Below are positions 26,573-35,918 of a stretch of 64,000 bases of DNA, piece after piece. The notes under the pieces are model-generated. The model had not been told where the DNA came from and made no database searches. It saw only the letters and a program-made list of their open reading frames with translations. The position numbers were made by a program, and so were the translations under genes. Positions within the stretch are counted from its first letter, which is position 1. The number at the start of each line of letters is the position of its first letter. Origin of the DNA: Alicyclobacillus_A sp963788285 (lineage in GTDB: Bacteria > Bacillota > Bacilli > Alicyclobacillales > Alicyclobacillaceae); contig CAWBGB010000009.1 of NCBI GenBank assembly GCA_963788285.1, positions 1 through 64,000 of the forward strand. Reading direction: 5' to 3'.

Positions 26573-26995
26573 TTGGCGATGATGTCTGACGAAGCCATGG
26601 CGGATCTTCTGTCCCATACTCGACTGATTGCATCGGTGGGGCTGGTCAACGACCCGAGTCGACCGAGCTACGAAGTCGCCAAATACCAACAGTCACAGGG
26701 GTACAAGGTCGTTCCTGTCAACCCAAACGAGGACTCTGTACTTGGACACAAGGCGGTAGACACCGTCAACCAGATTGCTGAGCCGATTGACGTCGTCAAC
26801 GTCTTTGTAAACGGCCGTGAGGCCCCAGCTATCGCGGAAGCGGCCGTTCGTGCGGGTGCTAAGGCGTTGTGGCTACAGCCTGGTGTCGACAGTCCAGAAG
26901 CAGTGCAAACGGCCAGGGCCGGGGGATTGACCGTGGTTTCCAACAAGTGCTTTATGCGCGAGCACCAACGGTTGCTGTCTGACTTACCTATGTAG
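26573..26995 (+). CDS. CoA-binding domain protein (YccU/YneT-like)
   Basis: A 140-residue Rossmann-fold protein of the CoA_binding_2 family. Landmarks are IASVGLVNDPSRPSYEVAKYQQSQGYKVVPVNP (nucleotide-binding half) and ALWLQPGVDSPEAVQTARAGGLTVVSNKCFMREHQRL (the conserved Cys/His-containing end). Family members bind CoA; enzymatic activity is not established. A TTG at 26573 is best placed 8 bases after AAAGGGG; the ATG codons two and three triplets inside are alternatives. Its position directly after the acyl-CoA synthetase operon fits a CoA theme, but a separate promoter is possible. Confidence 0.85.
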   Translation: MAMMSDEAMADLLSHTRLIASVGLVNDPSRPSYEVAKYQQSQGYKVVPVNPNEDSVLGHKAVDTVNQIAEPIDVVNVFVNGREAPAIAEAAVRAGAKALWLQPGVDSPEAVQTARAGGLTVVSNKCFMREHQRLLSDLPM

Positions 26996-27155
26996 ACACA
27001 CGGAAGCGCGCGTCTGTGACAACTTGATGAACCCTTGTCAAGCCGACCGACTTTTCACGGGCGGCTTGTCCGTGTTGGATTGCGGTTTCCAGCCAGCTGC
27101 TGGTAGAATGCGAGAGAATAGAAGTTGGTACTCGGCCGCGAAAGGGGTTTTTGAA

Positions 27156-27614
27156 TTGGCACAAGCCTTGCCATACATCAATGAGGCATTCATTATACTA
27201 AGTGCGATTTCCATGGCCATCGGCTGGTACCTGATCCGCCAGCGCAGAGTGGAAGCGCATAAGCGTTTCATGCTCACCGGCTCCGTGCTCGCGGCGTTGT
27301 TCTTTATCAGTTATGTGGTGAAGACGGTCGTTTACGGGGACACCGCGTTTGGGGGGCCGGCCCAGTACAAGCTACCGTACCAAATCTTCCTGCAAGCGCA
27401 TTCCATTCTCGCGACTGTCGCTGCAGTCCTCGGAGTCATTACCCTTGTCTTTGCGTTCAAAGCGAATTTTGGAAAGCACCGGAAAATCGGGCCATGGACG
27501 GCTTCGATTTGGTTCGTCACAGCCGCTACTGGTTTGACCGTGTTCCTCATGTTGTATATCGTTTTCCCGCCCGGTCCAACGACCAACATGTTCCGCGCCT
27601 GGATTGGACACTAA
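27156..27614 (+). CDS. DUF420 membrane protein (YozB/CtaM-like)
   Basis: A 152-residue integral protein with four to five helices. The pattern LPYINEAFIILSAISMAIGWYLIRQRRVEAHKRFMLTGSVLAALFFISYVVKTVVYG with FLQAHSILATVAAVLGVITL is that of DUF420. One member, CtaM of staphylococci and bacilli, is needed for maturation of the aa3/caa3 oxidase, and the conserved His residues of HKRFM and AHSIL are kept here. A TTG at 27156 lies 8 bases after AAAGGGG; the longer frame to 27024 has no ribosome site. The gene is monocistronic and ends in a hairpin. Confidence 0.8.
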   Translation: MAQALPYINEAFIILSAISMAIGWYLIRQRRVEAHKRFMLTGSVLAALFFISYVVKTVVYGDTAFGGPAQYKLPYQIFLQAHSILATVAAVLGVITLVFAFKANFGKHRKIGPWTASIWFVTAATGLTVFLMLYIVFPPGPTTNMFRAWIGH

Positions 27615-27624
27615 GGAAAATCAC

Positions 27625-27660
27625 AGAGGGGATGCCACTCATCACATGGGGCCCCTCTGT
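27625..27660. terminator. Hairpin between convergent DUF420 gene and ggt
   Basis: CAGAGGGG (27625-27632) pairs with CCCCTCTG (27653-27660) over a 20-base loop. It lies between two converging stops and can serve both strands. T runs are short. Confidence 0.5.
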
Positions 27661-27669
27661 TCCCTCAAG

Positions 27670-29274
27670 TTACCAAGCGGCGATGGATCCGTCCGTGCGC
27701 GGCTCCGTTCCACCGGCAAGCACGCCCTCTCGGCTCCGCCAAATGATCTGTCCACGGCCGAAACCACCACTGTCGACGGCTATGCGAATGTCATGCCCCC
27801 TGCGTACCAGCGCAGAGACGATGTGTTCCGGAACGGATGGTTCAACTTCTATGGTCTTCCCTTCTATCCACTGCCACCGCGGCGCGTCCAAGCATGCCTG
27901 CGGATTCAGGTGAAAATCGACCGTATTCATGATGACCTGAACGTGCCCTTGCGGCTGCATGAATCCACCCATGACGCCGAATGGCCCGACCGCCTCGCCG
28001 TCCTTAGTTAGGAACCCTGGGATGATGGTGTGGTATGTGCGCTTCCCGGGCTGCAACGAGTTGGCATCGTTTGGGTTAAGAGAGAACGTATACCCTCGGT
28101 TTTGCAATGCAATCCCTGTCCCTGGCACCACGAGACCTGAACCGAATCCCATGTAGTTGCTTTGGATGAAGGAGACCATGTTTCCGTCTCCGTCTGCGGT
28201 CGCCAGATACACTGTACCGCCTCGCTGAGGCTTGCCTGATTCCGGTTTTATGGCCGTGTCTCCCATTCGCTGTCGGCGCTGTCTCGCGTAGTCGTCGGAA
28301 AGCAGCTCCTGGATGGACACAGACATGTGTTTCGAATCCGTAATGTACTGTTTACCATCTGCAAACGCCAACTTAATGGCTTCAATCTGCTTGTGGTAGC
28401 GGTCGGCGCTGTCATACTCGACAAACGAAAACCCTTTGAGAATGTTGAGTGCCATGAGGGCGACAATCCCCTGCCCATTGGGTGGAATTTCCCAGACGTC
28501 GTAGCCTCGATAGTTGACACACACGGGCCGCACCCATTCTGGCGTGAACGCTGCCAAGTCCGCCTTGCGCAGATATCCGCCATATTTCCGGGAGAACGTG
28601 TCTATCTTGTCCGCCAATTCTCCACGGTAGAACGCCTCCGCCCGGCTTTCGGCAATGGCGCGGAGCGTGTCCGCGTGTCCTTTGGATCTCCACATTTGTC
28701 CAGCAGCAGGTGCCTTTCCGCCAGGCGCAAACGTATCAAACCAGTGGGCGTACATCTGACCTCGCAACTGCGTGGTGAAGATACGCACAGCATTCGCCCA
28801 AGACTTCGCTAGTACAGGGGATAGTGGATAACCGTCTTCCGCGTATCGGATGGCTGGTTCCAGCACTGTGGTGAGCGGCAGCTTGCCGAACTTCCTGGAC
28901 AACTCGGCCCAAGCCGCAGGCGCCCCAGGAACGGTGACCGGAGCCCAGCCAAAGCGGGGCATCTCGCTGATGCCCGCTTGTCGCAATGCGTCAATGGACA
29001 ATGCCTGTGGCGCCGGCCCACTCGCGTTGAGACCGTGCAATTGGCCGTGGGTCCAGACCAGCGCAAAAGCATCACCACCGATACCGTTGGATGTCGGCTC
29101 CACCACCGTCAGCGCAGCTGCCGTGGCAATCGCAGCGTCTACCGCGTTGCCACCTTGCTTCAGAATATCCAGACCTACCTGTGCAGCCAGTGGTTGTGAC
29201 GTGGCAACCATGCCATTTCGCGCGTAGACAGTCATTCTGCGGGAAGGAAAAGGATGGTATAAGTCGTCGTACAT
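27670..29274 (-). CDS. ggt: Gamma-glutamyltransferase / glutathione hydrolase family protein
   Basis: An Ntn-hydrolase of 534 residues, of the type that is made as a precursor and cut into two subunits just before a catalytic Thr. The catalytic Thr is probably that of RGGTVYLATADGDGNMVSFIQSNYMGFGSG. The large-subunit signature MVATSQPLAAQVGLDILKQGGNAVDAAIATAAALTVVEPTSNGIGGDAFALVW is complete. No signal peptide is seen, as in the cytoplasmic YwrD-like group. The start is uncertain: 29274 (MYDDLYHPFPSRR) matches family N-termini, while ATG 29292 and a TTG between them are possible; a GAGGGG lies at about 29293-29298. Confidence 0.88.
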   Translation of the reverse strand: MYDDLYHPFPSRRMTVYARNGMVATSQPLAAQVGLDILKQGGNAVDAAIATAAALTVVEPTSNGIGGDAFALVWTHGQLHGLNASGPAPQALSIDALRQAGISEMPRFGWAPVTVPGAPAAWAELSRKFGKLPLTTVLEPAIRYAEDGYPLSPVLAKSWANAVRIFTTQLRGQMYAHWFDTFAPGGKAPAAGQMWRSKGHADTLRAIAESRAEAFYRGELADKIDTFSRKYGGYLRKADLAAFTPEWVRPVCVNYRGYDVWEIPPNGQGIVALMALNILKGFSFVEYDSADRYHKQIEAIKLAFADGKQYITDSKHMSVSIQELLSDDYARQRRQRMGDTAIKPESGKPQRGGTVYLATADGDGNMVSFIQSNYMGFGSGLVVPGTGIALQNRGYTFSLNPNDANSLQPGKRTYHTIIPGFLTKDGEAVGPFGVMGGFMQPQGHVQVIMNTVDFHLNPQACLDAPRWQWIEGKTIEVEPSVPEHIVSALVRRGHDIRIAVDSGGFGRGQIIWRSREGVLAGGTEPRTDGSIAAW

Positions 29275-29466
29275 GCGTGGCAACCGAAGCATCCCCTCTT
29301 CTTTGATTGAACGATGGAATGGGTGTCCACCTACGTCTTGTGACGAGTATATCACCGGTGCAGGCTGTGCTGGCCACAGAAAATTCTGTTGTGCAATCGT
29401 GGACATTCAACAGGATTTTCTTGGAATAAGCGAAAAGTACATATACACACAGAGACCGCGAACAGC

Positions 29467-30293
29467 GTGAACATCCTGGCGCTCGTGTGATTCGCGCACG
29501 TTCTAACAAACTCCACATTTCTGATCGGGGGCGTCGTCCCGCGGGTGCTTGTGGCTCCGGTGACCGTTGTCCTCGTGGGTCGCTGGCCGAAGCGCCGTAT
29601 CATGATGATCAGGGACATGGTTCGGTGCATCGTTGTGGCCTGGCAGCATCGGTCTTCACGCACACAGCCAATATCCCCCGTCCTTGTCGTCTTTAGCATT
29701 GTGATGTCGTTATTCAGTACAGCCCGCATGCCGGGGCAAAGCGTGCTGCAACGGCACATCGTGGATGAGGGTCAACTGTTGCAGGCCAACTTCCTGCTGC
29801 AGTCCTCTCTGAACATCTCACAGATGGCTCGTAGCCAACGTTTTGCACAGAGGTCCGGACGTCGAGGGTCTGCTTTGCGCCGTCATGGCGGTGGGCGAAC
29901 TGGTCGGAAGTCTGCTGCTCTCCTTCGTCATAGCCAAGTTTAGACGAGAGCTCCTGTTAGTCAACATGGTCATCGCAGCACTGTGCTTGGCTGCCGTGTT
30001 TTTCTTCATTGCCGGATTCTGCATGAGTATGGTCAACGTGGTGTTCTTCACGAGCATTCAGGAGGCGGTTCCGCGCAAAGTTTGGGAGCCGTGTTCAGCA
30101 TGCTGGGTTCCGTGTTTGGGGGGTCACACCAGTGGTCAACTGGTCATTGGCACTATCGCCGTGGCGCTGCCCGTCGGTGGTGTCATTACAATCATCGGCA
30201 TCTGGGCGGCAATTGCAAGCTGCGGATTCCTGCTCACATCCTGCGGTCAAACAGCCGATGACTTCTGGAACCCAATCGGCAGACATGTCCTAA
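29467..30293 (+). pseudogene. Decayed MFS transporter
   Basis: Hydrophobic transporter segments occur in order but in several frames: FLIGGVVPRVLVAPVTVVLVGRW then PVLVVFSIVMSLFSTARMPGQ and LLQANFLLQSSLNISQMA (frame 1, after a TGA at 29488-29490); MAVGELVGSLLLSFVIAKFRR to FFFIAGFCMSMVNVVFFTSIQEAVP (after a shift near 29840); and AVFSMLGSVFGG (another shift near 30085). These match the second half of MFS exporters of the MFS_1/MFS_3 type. The first helices are missing or badly worn. It ends about 30293, just before a terminator. Confidence 0.75.
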
Positions 30294-30310
30294 TGGACTT
30301 TGCCCTTAAC

Positions 30311-30344
30311 AAAGCCCGGCGAATGGTCATGTCGCCGGGCTTTT
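30311..30344. terminator. Bidirectional terminator after the MFS remnant and the O-methyltransferase
   Basis: AAAGCCCGGCGA (30311-30322) pairs perfectly with TCGCCGGGCTTT (30332-30343), followed by another T. The A-rich 5' arm gives a U-tract on the minus strand too. Confidence 0.85.
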
Positions 30345-30413
30345 CATATTGAAGAAAGAGAAGAACGCGCCGCGAAAGTAGACACGGCGTGATAGGTACG
30401 GGGCGCAATCGGC

Positions 30414-31046
30414 CTATTGCCGGACCCTGGCAATCGCAAACCCATCGTGTACCGGCAGCAGAGTGGCCTCTAAACGAAGGTCTGTCTGTAAGCGGAGATT
30501 AAATTCTCGCATGGCAGACGGACCTGGATGGGGATTTTCGGGATCTAACACCCTGTCCCCCAGTAACACGTTGTCCGCCACAATCAGCGCCCCGGGGTTC
30601 GCCAATCGAATGGCGTAATCCAGATACGTCGGATAGTTTGGCTTATCCGCGTCAATAAAGAACAGATCAAACTTCGCGCCTTCTCTCACCAGTTGCTCCA
30701 GGCTTTCTGCAGCCGGCCCCACGCGGTACTCCACTTTGTCTCCCAATCCGGCATCCACAAGATTACTGCGGGCGAATTCTGCAAACGTTTCGTTTAATTC
30801 CAGAGAAATCAGTTTTCCACCACTACCGAGGCCCCGAGCCAAACAGATGCCACTATAACCCCCAAGCGCTCCAATCTCCAACACAGACGTAGCACCTTGA
30901 ATTTTCACCAACAATGTGAGCAACTTACCAAGCTCTGGCGCCACAGAAATGGAAGGCATGTCGCGCTCCACGATCTTGCGCCGTACCGCCCGTAACACTT
31001 CATCTTCTTGAATAAAGTTCAGAACATACTCTTCCCGTGTCGTCAT
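30414..31046 (-). CDS. SAM-dependent O-methyltransferase (YrrM/CCoAOMT-like)
   Basis: A 210-residue class I methyltransferase of the Methyltransf_3 family (catechol/caffeoyl-CoA type). SAM-binding motif I is SVLEIGALGGYSGICLARGL; the post-I acidic residue is in LISLELNE; metal and active-site residues are in FDLFFIDADKPNY and IVADNVLLGDRV. Family members methylate catechols and, for YrrM, hydroxyuridine in tRNA; the exact substrate cannot be assigned. The start at ATG 31046 is behind AAGGTGAG. It is single-gene, ended by the shared hairpin at 30311. Confidence 0.86.
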   Translation of the reverse strand: MTTREEYVLNFIQEDEVLRAVRRKIVERDMPSISVAPELGKLLTLLVKIQGATSVLEIGALGGYSGICLARGLGSGGKLISLELNETFAEFARSNLVDAGLGDKVEYRVGPAAESLEQLVREGAKFDLFFIDADKPNYPTYLDYAIRLANPGALIVADNVLLGDRVLDPENPHPGPSAMREFNLRLQTDLRLEATLLPVHDGFAIARVRQ

Positions 31047-31242
31047 CTACTCACCTTCACTCTCCATTGTGTACCCGTTTCACCTCAAACCGCCGAAGGT
31101 TACCTGCAGTATATCACCACCGTGTCCATCCGTAGATAGTGGACGCGCCACAGACACGGAGGAATGAACAATCAAGCAGGGAATTGAATACATCAGGAGA
31201 ACCGCTGCAACGTCCGCACTTTTTCGGAAAGGGTGACTCTTC

Positions 31243-32400
31243 TTGTTTACCTACCACATGGATACGCACATCGAATTTGGCACGGGAAAGGTTTGTGAAC
31301 TAGTCGACATTTTGAGACGCCACGATATCTCACCCAAGTTGCTGGTGGTGAGCGATCCAGGCGTTGTCCACGCGGGCCTGGTTCAGCCCATCCTCGATGA
31401 CCTGTCCACTGGAGGCTACGCCTGTTCGCTGTTCACTGATGTACAACCCAATCCGCGAGACGAAGACTGCATGCTCGGAGCACGCCTGTTCGCAACAACT
31501 GGGGCTGCAGCCGTTTTGGCCATCGGCGGCGGGAGCGCTATGGACACCGCTAAAGCGATTGCCCTTCTGGCAGCATCGGGTGGAACTCCCGCACAATACG
31601 CCGATGGGCATCTCCCCTATGCCGCTGTCCACCCCGTGGTGTGCATTCCCACCACCGCAGGTACAGGTTCAGAAGTGACCCGCTCTGCCGTCATCACAGA
31701 ATCGAGCACCCACCGCAAAATGACCCTCAAACACGCCCGTCTTCGTCCACGGCTCGCGGTTCTCGATCCCCAACTAACCCTGACAGTTCCTCCTTCTGTG
31801 ACGGCAGCTACCGGCGTCGACGCCCTGGTACACGCGATTGAAGGGTATACCTGCACAGTATCCACCCCCATCTCGAAGGCGTTCGGGCAGGCTGCCATGC
31901 CAAAGATTGTGGCTGCGCTACCCACAGCTGTGTCGGATGGAAAAAACCTTCATGCACGAGAAGACATGCTGCTAGGTAGCCTGCTCGCGGGATTGTGTTT
32001 CGGAAACGCCGACGTCGCCGCAGTCCACTGCCTGGCAGAAGCACTCGGCGGGTTGTACGATACCCCTCACGGTGTCGCCAATGCGGTCTTCTTGCCGTAT
32101 GTATTGCGGTATAACGCAGAAGGAGAACCCCGGTTGCACGCAAAGTTGGCGCGTCTCATGAAATTTGCCACCGAGGAGGATTCCGACGAGGAAGCGGTGG
32201 TCAAACTGGTGGATGGCGTTACGAGTTGGACGAGGGGACTCGGCATTCCCACTCTGCGCGAGCTCAAAGGCGTTCGCCGGGAGGATTTCGACCGGCTCGT
32301 AGAGTTGGCTTTCGCCAACGGATCCACCCCAAGCAACGTCCGTCCCATCGGGAAATCCGAATATCGAACCATCCTGGAGGACGCCTGGAACGACGAGTGA
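31243..32400 (+). CDS. Iron-containing alcohol dehydrogenase
   Basis: A 385-residue group III (Fe-dependent) alcohol dehydrogenase, reducing aldehydes or oxidising alcohols with NAD(P). Seen: the nucleotide-binding AAAVLAIGGGSAMDTAKAIALLAA, IPTTAGTGSEVTRSAVI, the metal ligands Asp and His in GVDALVHAIEGY and the signature AVHCLAEALGGLYDTPHGVANAVFLPYVLRYN with the two further His ligands. The start is TTG 31243, 9 bases after AAAGGG. It stands alone between O-methyltransferase (divergent) and nagA (convergent). Substrate unknown. Confidence 0.9.
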   Translation: MFTYHMDTHIEFGTGKVCELVDILRRHDISPKLLVVSDPGVVHAGLVQPILDDLSTGGYACSLFTDVQPNPRDEDCMLGARLFATTGAAAVLAIGGGSAMDTAKAIALLAASGGTPAQYADGHLPYAAVHPVVCIPTTAGTGSEVTRSAVITESSTHRKMTLKHARLRPRLAVLDPQLTLTVPPSVTAATGVDALVHAIEGYTCTVSTPISKAFGQAAMPKIVAALPTAVSDGKNLHAREDMLLGSLLAGLCFGNADVAAVHCLAEALGGLYDTPHGVANAVFLPYVLRYNAEGEPRLHAKLARLMKFATEEDSDEEAVVKLVDGVTSWTRGLGIPTLRELKGVRREDFDRLVELAFANGSTPSNVRPIGKSEYRTILEDAWNDE

Positions 32401-32477
32401 GGTTTCGAGCCCATCGATTGGGGCTGGCCCGCAGCGATGTTGATCACCTTGAGACAGCCCCATTTGCAATGCTCTTC

Positions 32478-33656
32478 TTATCGCTGATAGACGGGCCGGC
32501 CTTCTACCCAAGTGCGGACCACGGAAAAGGATTCGTCCAACAGCACCAAATCGGCGTCCATGCCTACTTGAATAGCGCCTTTTTTGTCCGCCAGGCCGAG
32601 TTCCCGCGCTGGGTTTGCACTCGCCATGCGAACCGCGTCCGGAAGCGTGACGCCCACCTTTTGGACCATGTTGCGAACCGCCACATCCATGGTCAGCGTA
32701 CTCCCGGCAATGTTGTGACCGTCTGTGAGGAAAGCTTTTCCGTTTTCGACAGTGACATCAAGCCCGCCGAGCGTGTAATGTCCGTCTGGGCGTCCAGCGG
32801 CGGCCATGGCATCTGTAATTAGGCAGACCCGTTCGGTGCCTTTCATTTTTAGCACCAGCTGGACAATTTCAGGCTCCAGGTGAATCAGGTCGACAATCAA
32901 CTCCACGGTGACGTCATCTGACATCAACGAAGCACCGAGCACACCGGCTTCCCGATGGTGAAGTCCACGCATCCCGTTAAACAGGTGCGTTGCGTGGCAG
33001 TGCCCAAGTGCAATTGCGGCATTGGCCTCGGCCAATGTGGCGTCCGTATGGCCGAGAGACGGGGTGATGCCGCGACGCTGCATCCACTCTATGACCTCGA
33101 GCGCGCCAGGCACCTCTGGCGCGATGGTCATTTTGCGAATCAAGTCTTCAGCTCCACCCGTCATTTGTTGAAACGACGCGATAGACGGTTCAGTCACAAA
33201 CGCTGGGTTCTGCGCACCGATGCGTTTGATGGAGAGAAACGGTCCTTCCAGGTGAACGCCGAGCGCTTTGGCCCCCGTGGGAACATCCTTTTGGAACGAG
33301 TCGACCGCCCGAACGGCTTTGGCAATGCGGTCGATGGGGGCCGTGAGTGTGGTCGGCAGCCAGCCTGTCGTACCGTGTGCAGCGTGAAATTGCGCAATGG
33401 TTTGCAGAGCGCGAACGGTGCCATCCATCACTTCGGCGCCGTCACCGCCGTGGATATGGATATCGATGAAACCTGGCAATAGCCACTGCCCGAGGCCGTC
33501 AATATACTCTACATCTGTGGACTGTGTTTGCACCGCTGACGGCACTTCACCCAGCCCAATTTCCTGGATTATGCCACCTGCAACTTTCATCCAGACCGCT
33601 TCCTGGATCCCGTCGGCGTTCACAACCCGGACGTTGCCGAGGTAAAACTCGTTCAT
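32478..33656 (-). CDS. nagA: N-acetylglucosamine-6-phosphate deacetylase
   Basis: A 392-residue amidohydrolase that converts GlcNAc-6-P to GlcN-6-P and acetate, the first cytoplasmic step of GlcNAc use and cell-wall recycling. Landmarks: GLGQWLLPGFIDIHIHGGDGAEVMDG (metal site), ALGVHLEGPFLSIKRIGAQNP (catalytic Glu), SLGHTDA and CHATHLFNGMRGLHHREAG, and LITDAMAAAGRPDG with the catalytic Asp. The start is placed at 33656 (MNEFYLGNVRV), after GGTGGGGAAG; the frame stays open upstream only because it runs into the end of an EIIA remnant. The gene is the last of the pts block on this strand. Confidence 0.92.
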   Translation of the reverse strand: MNEFYLGNVRVVNADGIQEAVWMKVAGGIIQEIGLGEVPSAVQTQSTDVEYIDGLGQWLLPGFIDIHIHGGDGAEVMDGTVRALQTIAQFHAAHGTTGWLPTTLTAPIDRIAKAVRAVDSFQKDVPTGAKALGVHLEGPFLSIKRIGAQNPAFVTEPSIASFQQMTGGAEDLIRKMTIAPEVPGALEVIEWMQRRGITPSLGHTDATLAEANAAIALGHCHATHLFNGMRGLHHREAGVLGASLMSDDVTVELIVDLIHLEPEIVQLVLKMKGTERVCLITDAMAAAGRPDGHYTLGGLDVTVENGKAFLTDGHNIAGSTLTMDVAVRNMVQKVGVTLPDAVRMASANPARELGLADKKGAIQVGMDADLVLLDESFSVVRTWVEGRPVYQR

Positions 33657-33962
33657 CTTCCCCACCGCACTTTCTACTCGCGCTTGACCTTCACCTTGAA
33701 CAGCCAGTCCTCGCCAGCTTTCACATGAGGCTGTTCGGTGATCAAACTCCTCAATCCGCGCCATGTTGGTTACGACCACCGGTGTCACCACGGATGTCGC
33801 CGTCGTTCCAGGGTCTCCAGGTCCATTCGAATCAGCGGGGTCCCAGTTGTTACGCGCTGACCCTGTTCTGCCAATTTTTCAAACCCTTGACCGTTAAGTT
33901 CGACGGTGTCCATGCCAATATGGATCAGAATTTCGATTCCCTGGCCTGGCAAGGACAGTGAG
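33657..33962 (-). pseudogene. crr: Remnant of a PTS glucose-type EIIA (Crr) domain
   Basis: On the minus strand from about 33962, GIEILIHIGMDTVELNGQGF and RVTTGTPLIRMDLETLE reproduce the active-site half of EIIA-Glc domains (the phospho-accepting His is that of LIHIG). After one frame change the end continues as SVVTPVVVTNM, which is joined in frame to nagA. The first half of the domain (about 70 residues, normally with the other active-site His) is absent, and the bases between ptsI and this remnant show no frame. It cannot transfer phosphate. Loss of EIIA from a ptsHI unit implies another EIIA elsewhere. Confidence 0.75.
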
Positions 33963-34070
33963 CCACGCTTGCTCGTCGGTTTGCCTTGCCGATCTGCGGT
34001 TCAAAATGCCAGGTTTACACCTTCTCCACCAGACCTACAACGAGGTCAAATTGTGCGTTTCGCACGAGGT

Positions 34071-35813
34071 TCAGCGCTGGCGCAGATACGTGCATACTTC
34101 TTCTGGACTGCTCAACTTCACCACTTCGTCGGCAAGTCGAGCCGCTGCGGCTCGTTCGGTGCCCTTAACTTTGCCCTTCACCGACGGGATGAAGGACGCG
34201 GACATGGACAGTTCCTGAAGACCAAGTCCCACGAGCAGTTCCGTGAATTCCGGATCTCCTGCGAACTCCCCACACATCCCGACGGGAATTCCTGCGGCCT
34301 CGGCAGCCTTGCAGGTTTGGTGAATGAGGCGGAGTACTGCGGGGTGGGTCGGATGGTACAGATTGGCCACGGCAGCATTCCCACGGTCGGCAGCCAGCGT
34401 ATATTGCGTCAAGTCGTTGGTACCGATGCTGAAGAAATCCGCCTCTTTGGCCAGGATGTCTGCTGTGACCGCAGCTGCTGGCGTTTCCACCATGATGCCG
34501 ACTGGAATGTGCTCAGCCATAGCGTACCCTTCATTCGCCAATTGCTGACGGCACTCCTCCAAGTGCTTCCGTGCAGACCGCAGTTCATCCAACGTCTCGA
34601 CCATGGGGAACATAATCCACAACGTACCGTGTGCACTGGCGCGAAGTAACGCGCGCAGCTGCGTGTGAAAGACTTCCACTTCTTGCAAGCAGTATCGGAT
34701 GGCCCGCAGGCCAAGGAACGGATTTTCTTCACTTGGCAGCGCAGCGTAAGGCAGAGCCTTGTCACCGCCGATGTCGAGCGTCCGAATCACCACTGGTCGA
34801 GTCCCGAACGCCTCCAGGGCCTTGCGATAGACCTCGTACTGTTCCTCTTCCGTCGGCCAGTGGTCATTCTCCAAGTAGAGAAATTCGGTACGGAACAACC
34901 CAACGCCGTCTGCCCCATTGGCGAGGGCCGCGTCAAGGTCCTGCAGGCCGCCGATGTTCGCAAATACGTCAATCCGCACACCGTCGGTCGTTTCTACAGG
35001 TTGCTGCGCTGCCTCACGAGCGCGCCGCAGTTCTTCCCCTCTGAGGGCCGCTGCATCCATGGCCGCCTGAACATCCTCGTCCAGGGGATGAACGACCACT
35101 GTTCCAGCATCACCGTTCACGATTACATTCTCATCTTCAGAAATCGCATGGATGGCATCACCCAACCCATACACAGCAGGCAATCCAAGGGTGCGCGCCA
35201 TGATGGCGGTGTGTGCGGTCTTGCTGCCCTTGGCGGTGATCAGACCGACCACATTTTTGGGCAACGCGGACAAATCGGAAGGCATCAGCTCGTCCGCGAC
35301 GAGAATGGTGTGAGTGGCCCTTCCAGAGACATCTTCCTGACCTGTTTCTCCTCCCATCAGACATTGCACCAGACGTCGACCGACGTCGCGGATGTCGTCC
35401 GCCCTCGCTTGCAGGTACTCGCTGGGCAGTGACGCCAACATCTCTCGGGTCTGGTCTGTGACGTCCTGACAGGCAGCTTCCGCGTTGAGTCGTTCAGATT
35501 GAATCTTCCGCTCAATCTCGCCCACGTACGCGGGATCTTCCAGGAAGGACAGGTGCGCATCAAACACCTTGGCCTCTTCTTTGCCGATGTCGCGTTCCAC
35601 CGATGCACGTACCTGTTCAATTTGCCGCTTCGTTTCAAGAACCGCCGCCTTAAAGCGATCCACTTCAGCAGTGACCGCGCTACTATCAATCTCACGTCGT
35701 TCGATTACCGCGGCAGTCTCTTTGCGCATCCACATCGGTACACCAGCTGCTAGCCCCGGGGAAACGCCGATACCTTGCAACGTTACCGGAGCTGTTCTGA
35801 TATGTTGACCCAT
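34071..35813 (-). CDS. ptsI: Phosphoenolpyruvate-protein phosphotransferase (PTS enzyme I)
   Basis: A 580-residue enzyme that passes phosphate from PEP to HPr. The N-terminal HPr-binding domain begins LQGIGVSPGLAAGVP; the phosphorylated His lies in ITAKGSKTAHTAIMART at about residue 190. The PEP-binding barrel has GADGVGLFRTEFLYLEND, RTLDIGGDKALPYA, GIMVETPAAAVTADILAKEADFFSIGTNDLTQYTLAADRGN and the catalytic Cys in IPVGMCGEFAGD. Start ATG 35813 is behind GAGGGATATAG. It follows ptsH by 105 bases in the same direction and shares the glcT-controlled leader. Confidence 0.96.
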   Translation of the reverse strand: MGQHIRTAPVTLQGIGVSPGLAAGVPMWMRKETAAVIERREIDSSAVTAEVDRFKAAVLETKRQIEQVRASVERDIGKEEAKVFDAHLSFLEDPAYVGEIERKIQSERLNAEAACQDVTDQTREMLASLPSEYLQARADDIRDVGRRLVQCLMGGETGQEDVSGRATHTILVADELMPSDLSALPKNVVGLITAKGSKTAHTAIMARTLGLPAVYGLGDAIHAISEDENVIVNGDAGTVVVHPLDEDVQAAMDAAALRGEELRRAREAAQQPVETTDGVRIDVFANIGGLQDLDAALANGADGVGLFRTEFLYLENDHWPTEEEQYEVYRKALEAFGTRPVVIRTLDIGGDKALPYAALPSEENPFLGLRAIRYCLQEVEVFHTQLRALLRASAHGTLWIMFPMVETLDELRSARKHLEECRQQLANEGYAMAEHIPVGIMVETPAAAVTADILAKEADFFSIGTNDLTQYTLAADRGNAAVANLYHPTHPAVLRLIHQTCKAAEAAGIPVGMCGEFAGDPEFTELLVGLGLQELSMSASFIPSVKGKVKGTERAAAARLADEVVKLSSPEEVCTYLRQR

Positions 35814-35918
35814 TCTATATCCCTCGTTTCTACTTCGTACACTTCAAGAGGTTGTCCGAAAAAGTTCTAAGCTCTGATTGCGCAACCCCTTTCAGACACG
35901 CGCTACCAGTGATCATGT

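Noticed and set aside
29843..30352. Frame of 169 codons in the MFS region as an intact transporter
   Set aside because: It begins mid-protein, runs through a terminator hairpin at its end, and other frames carry the neighbouring transporter segments.
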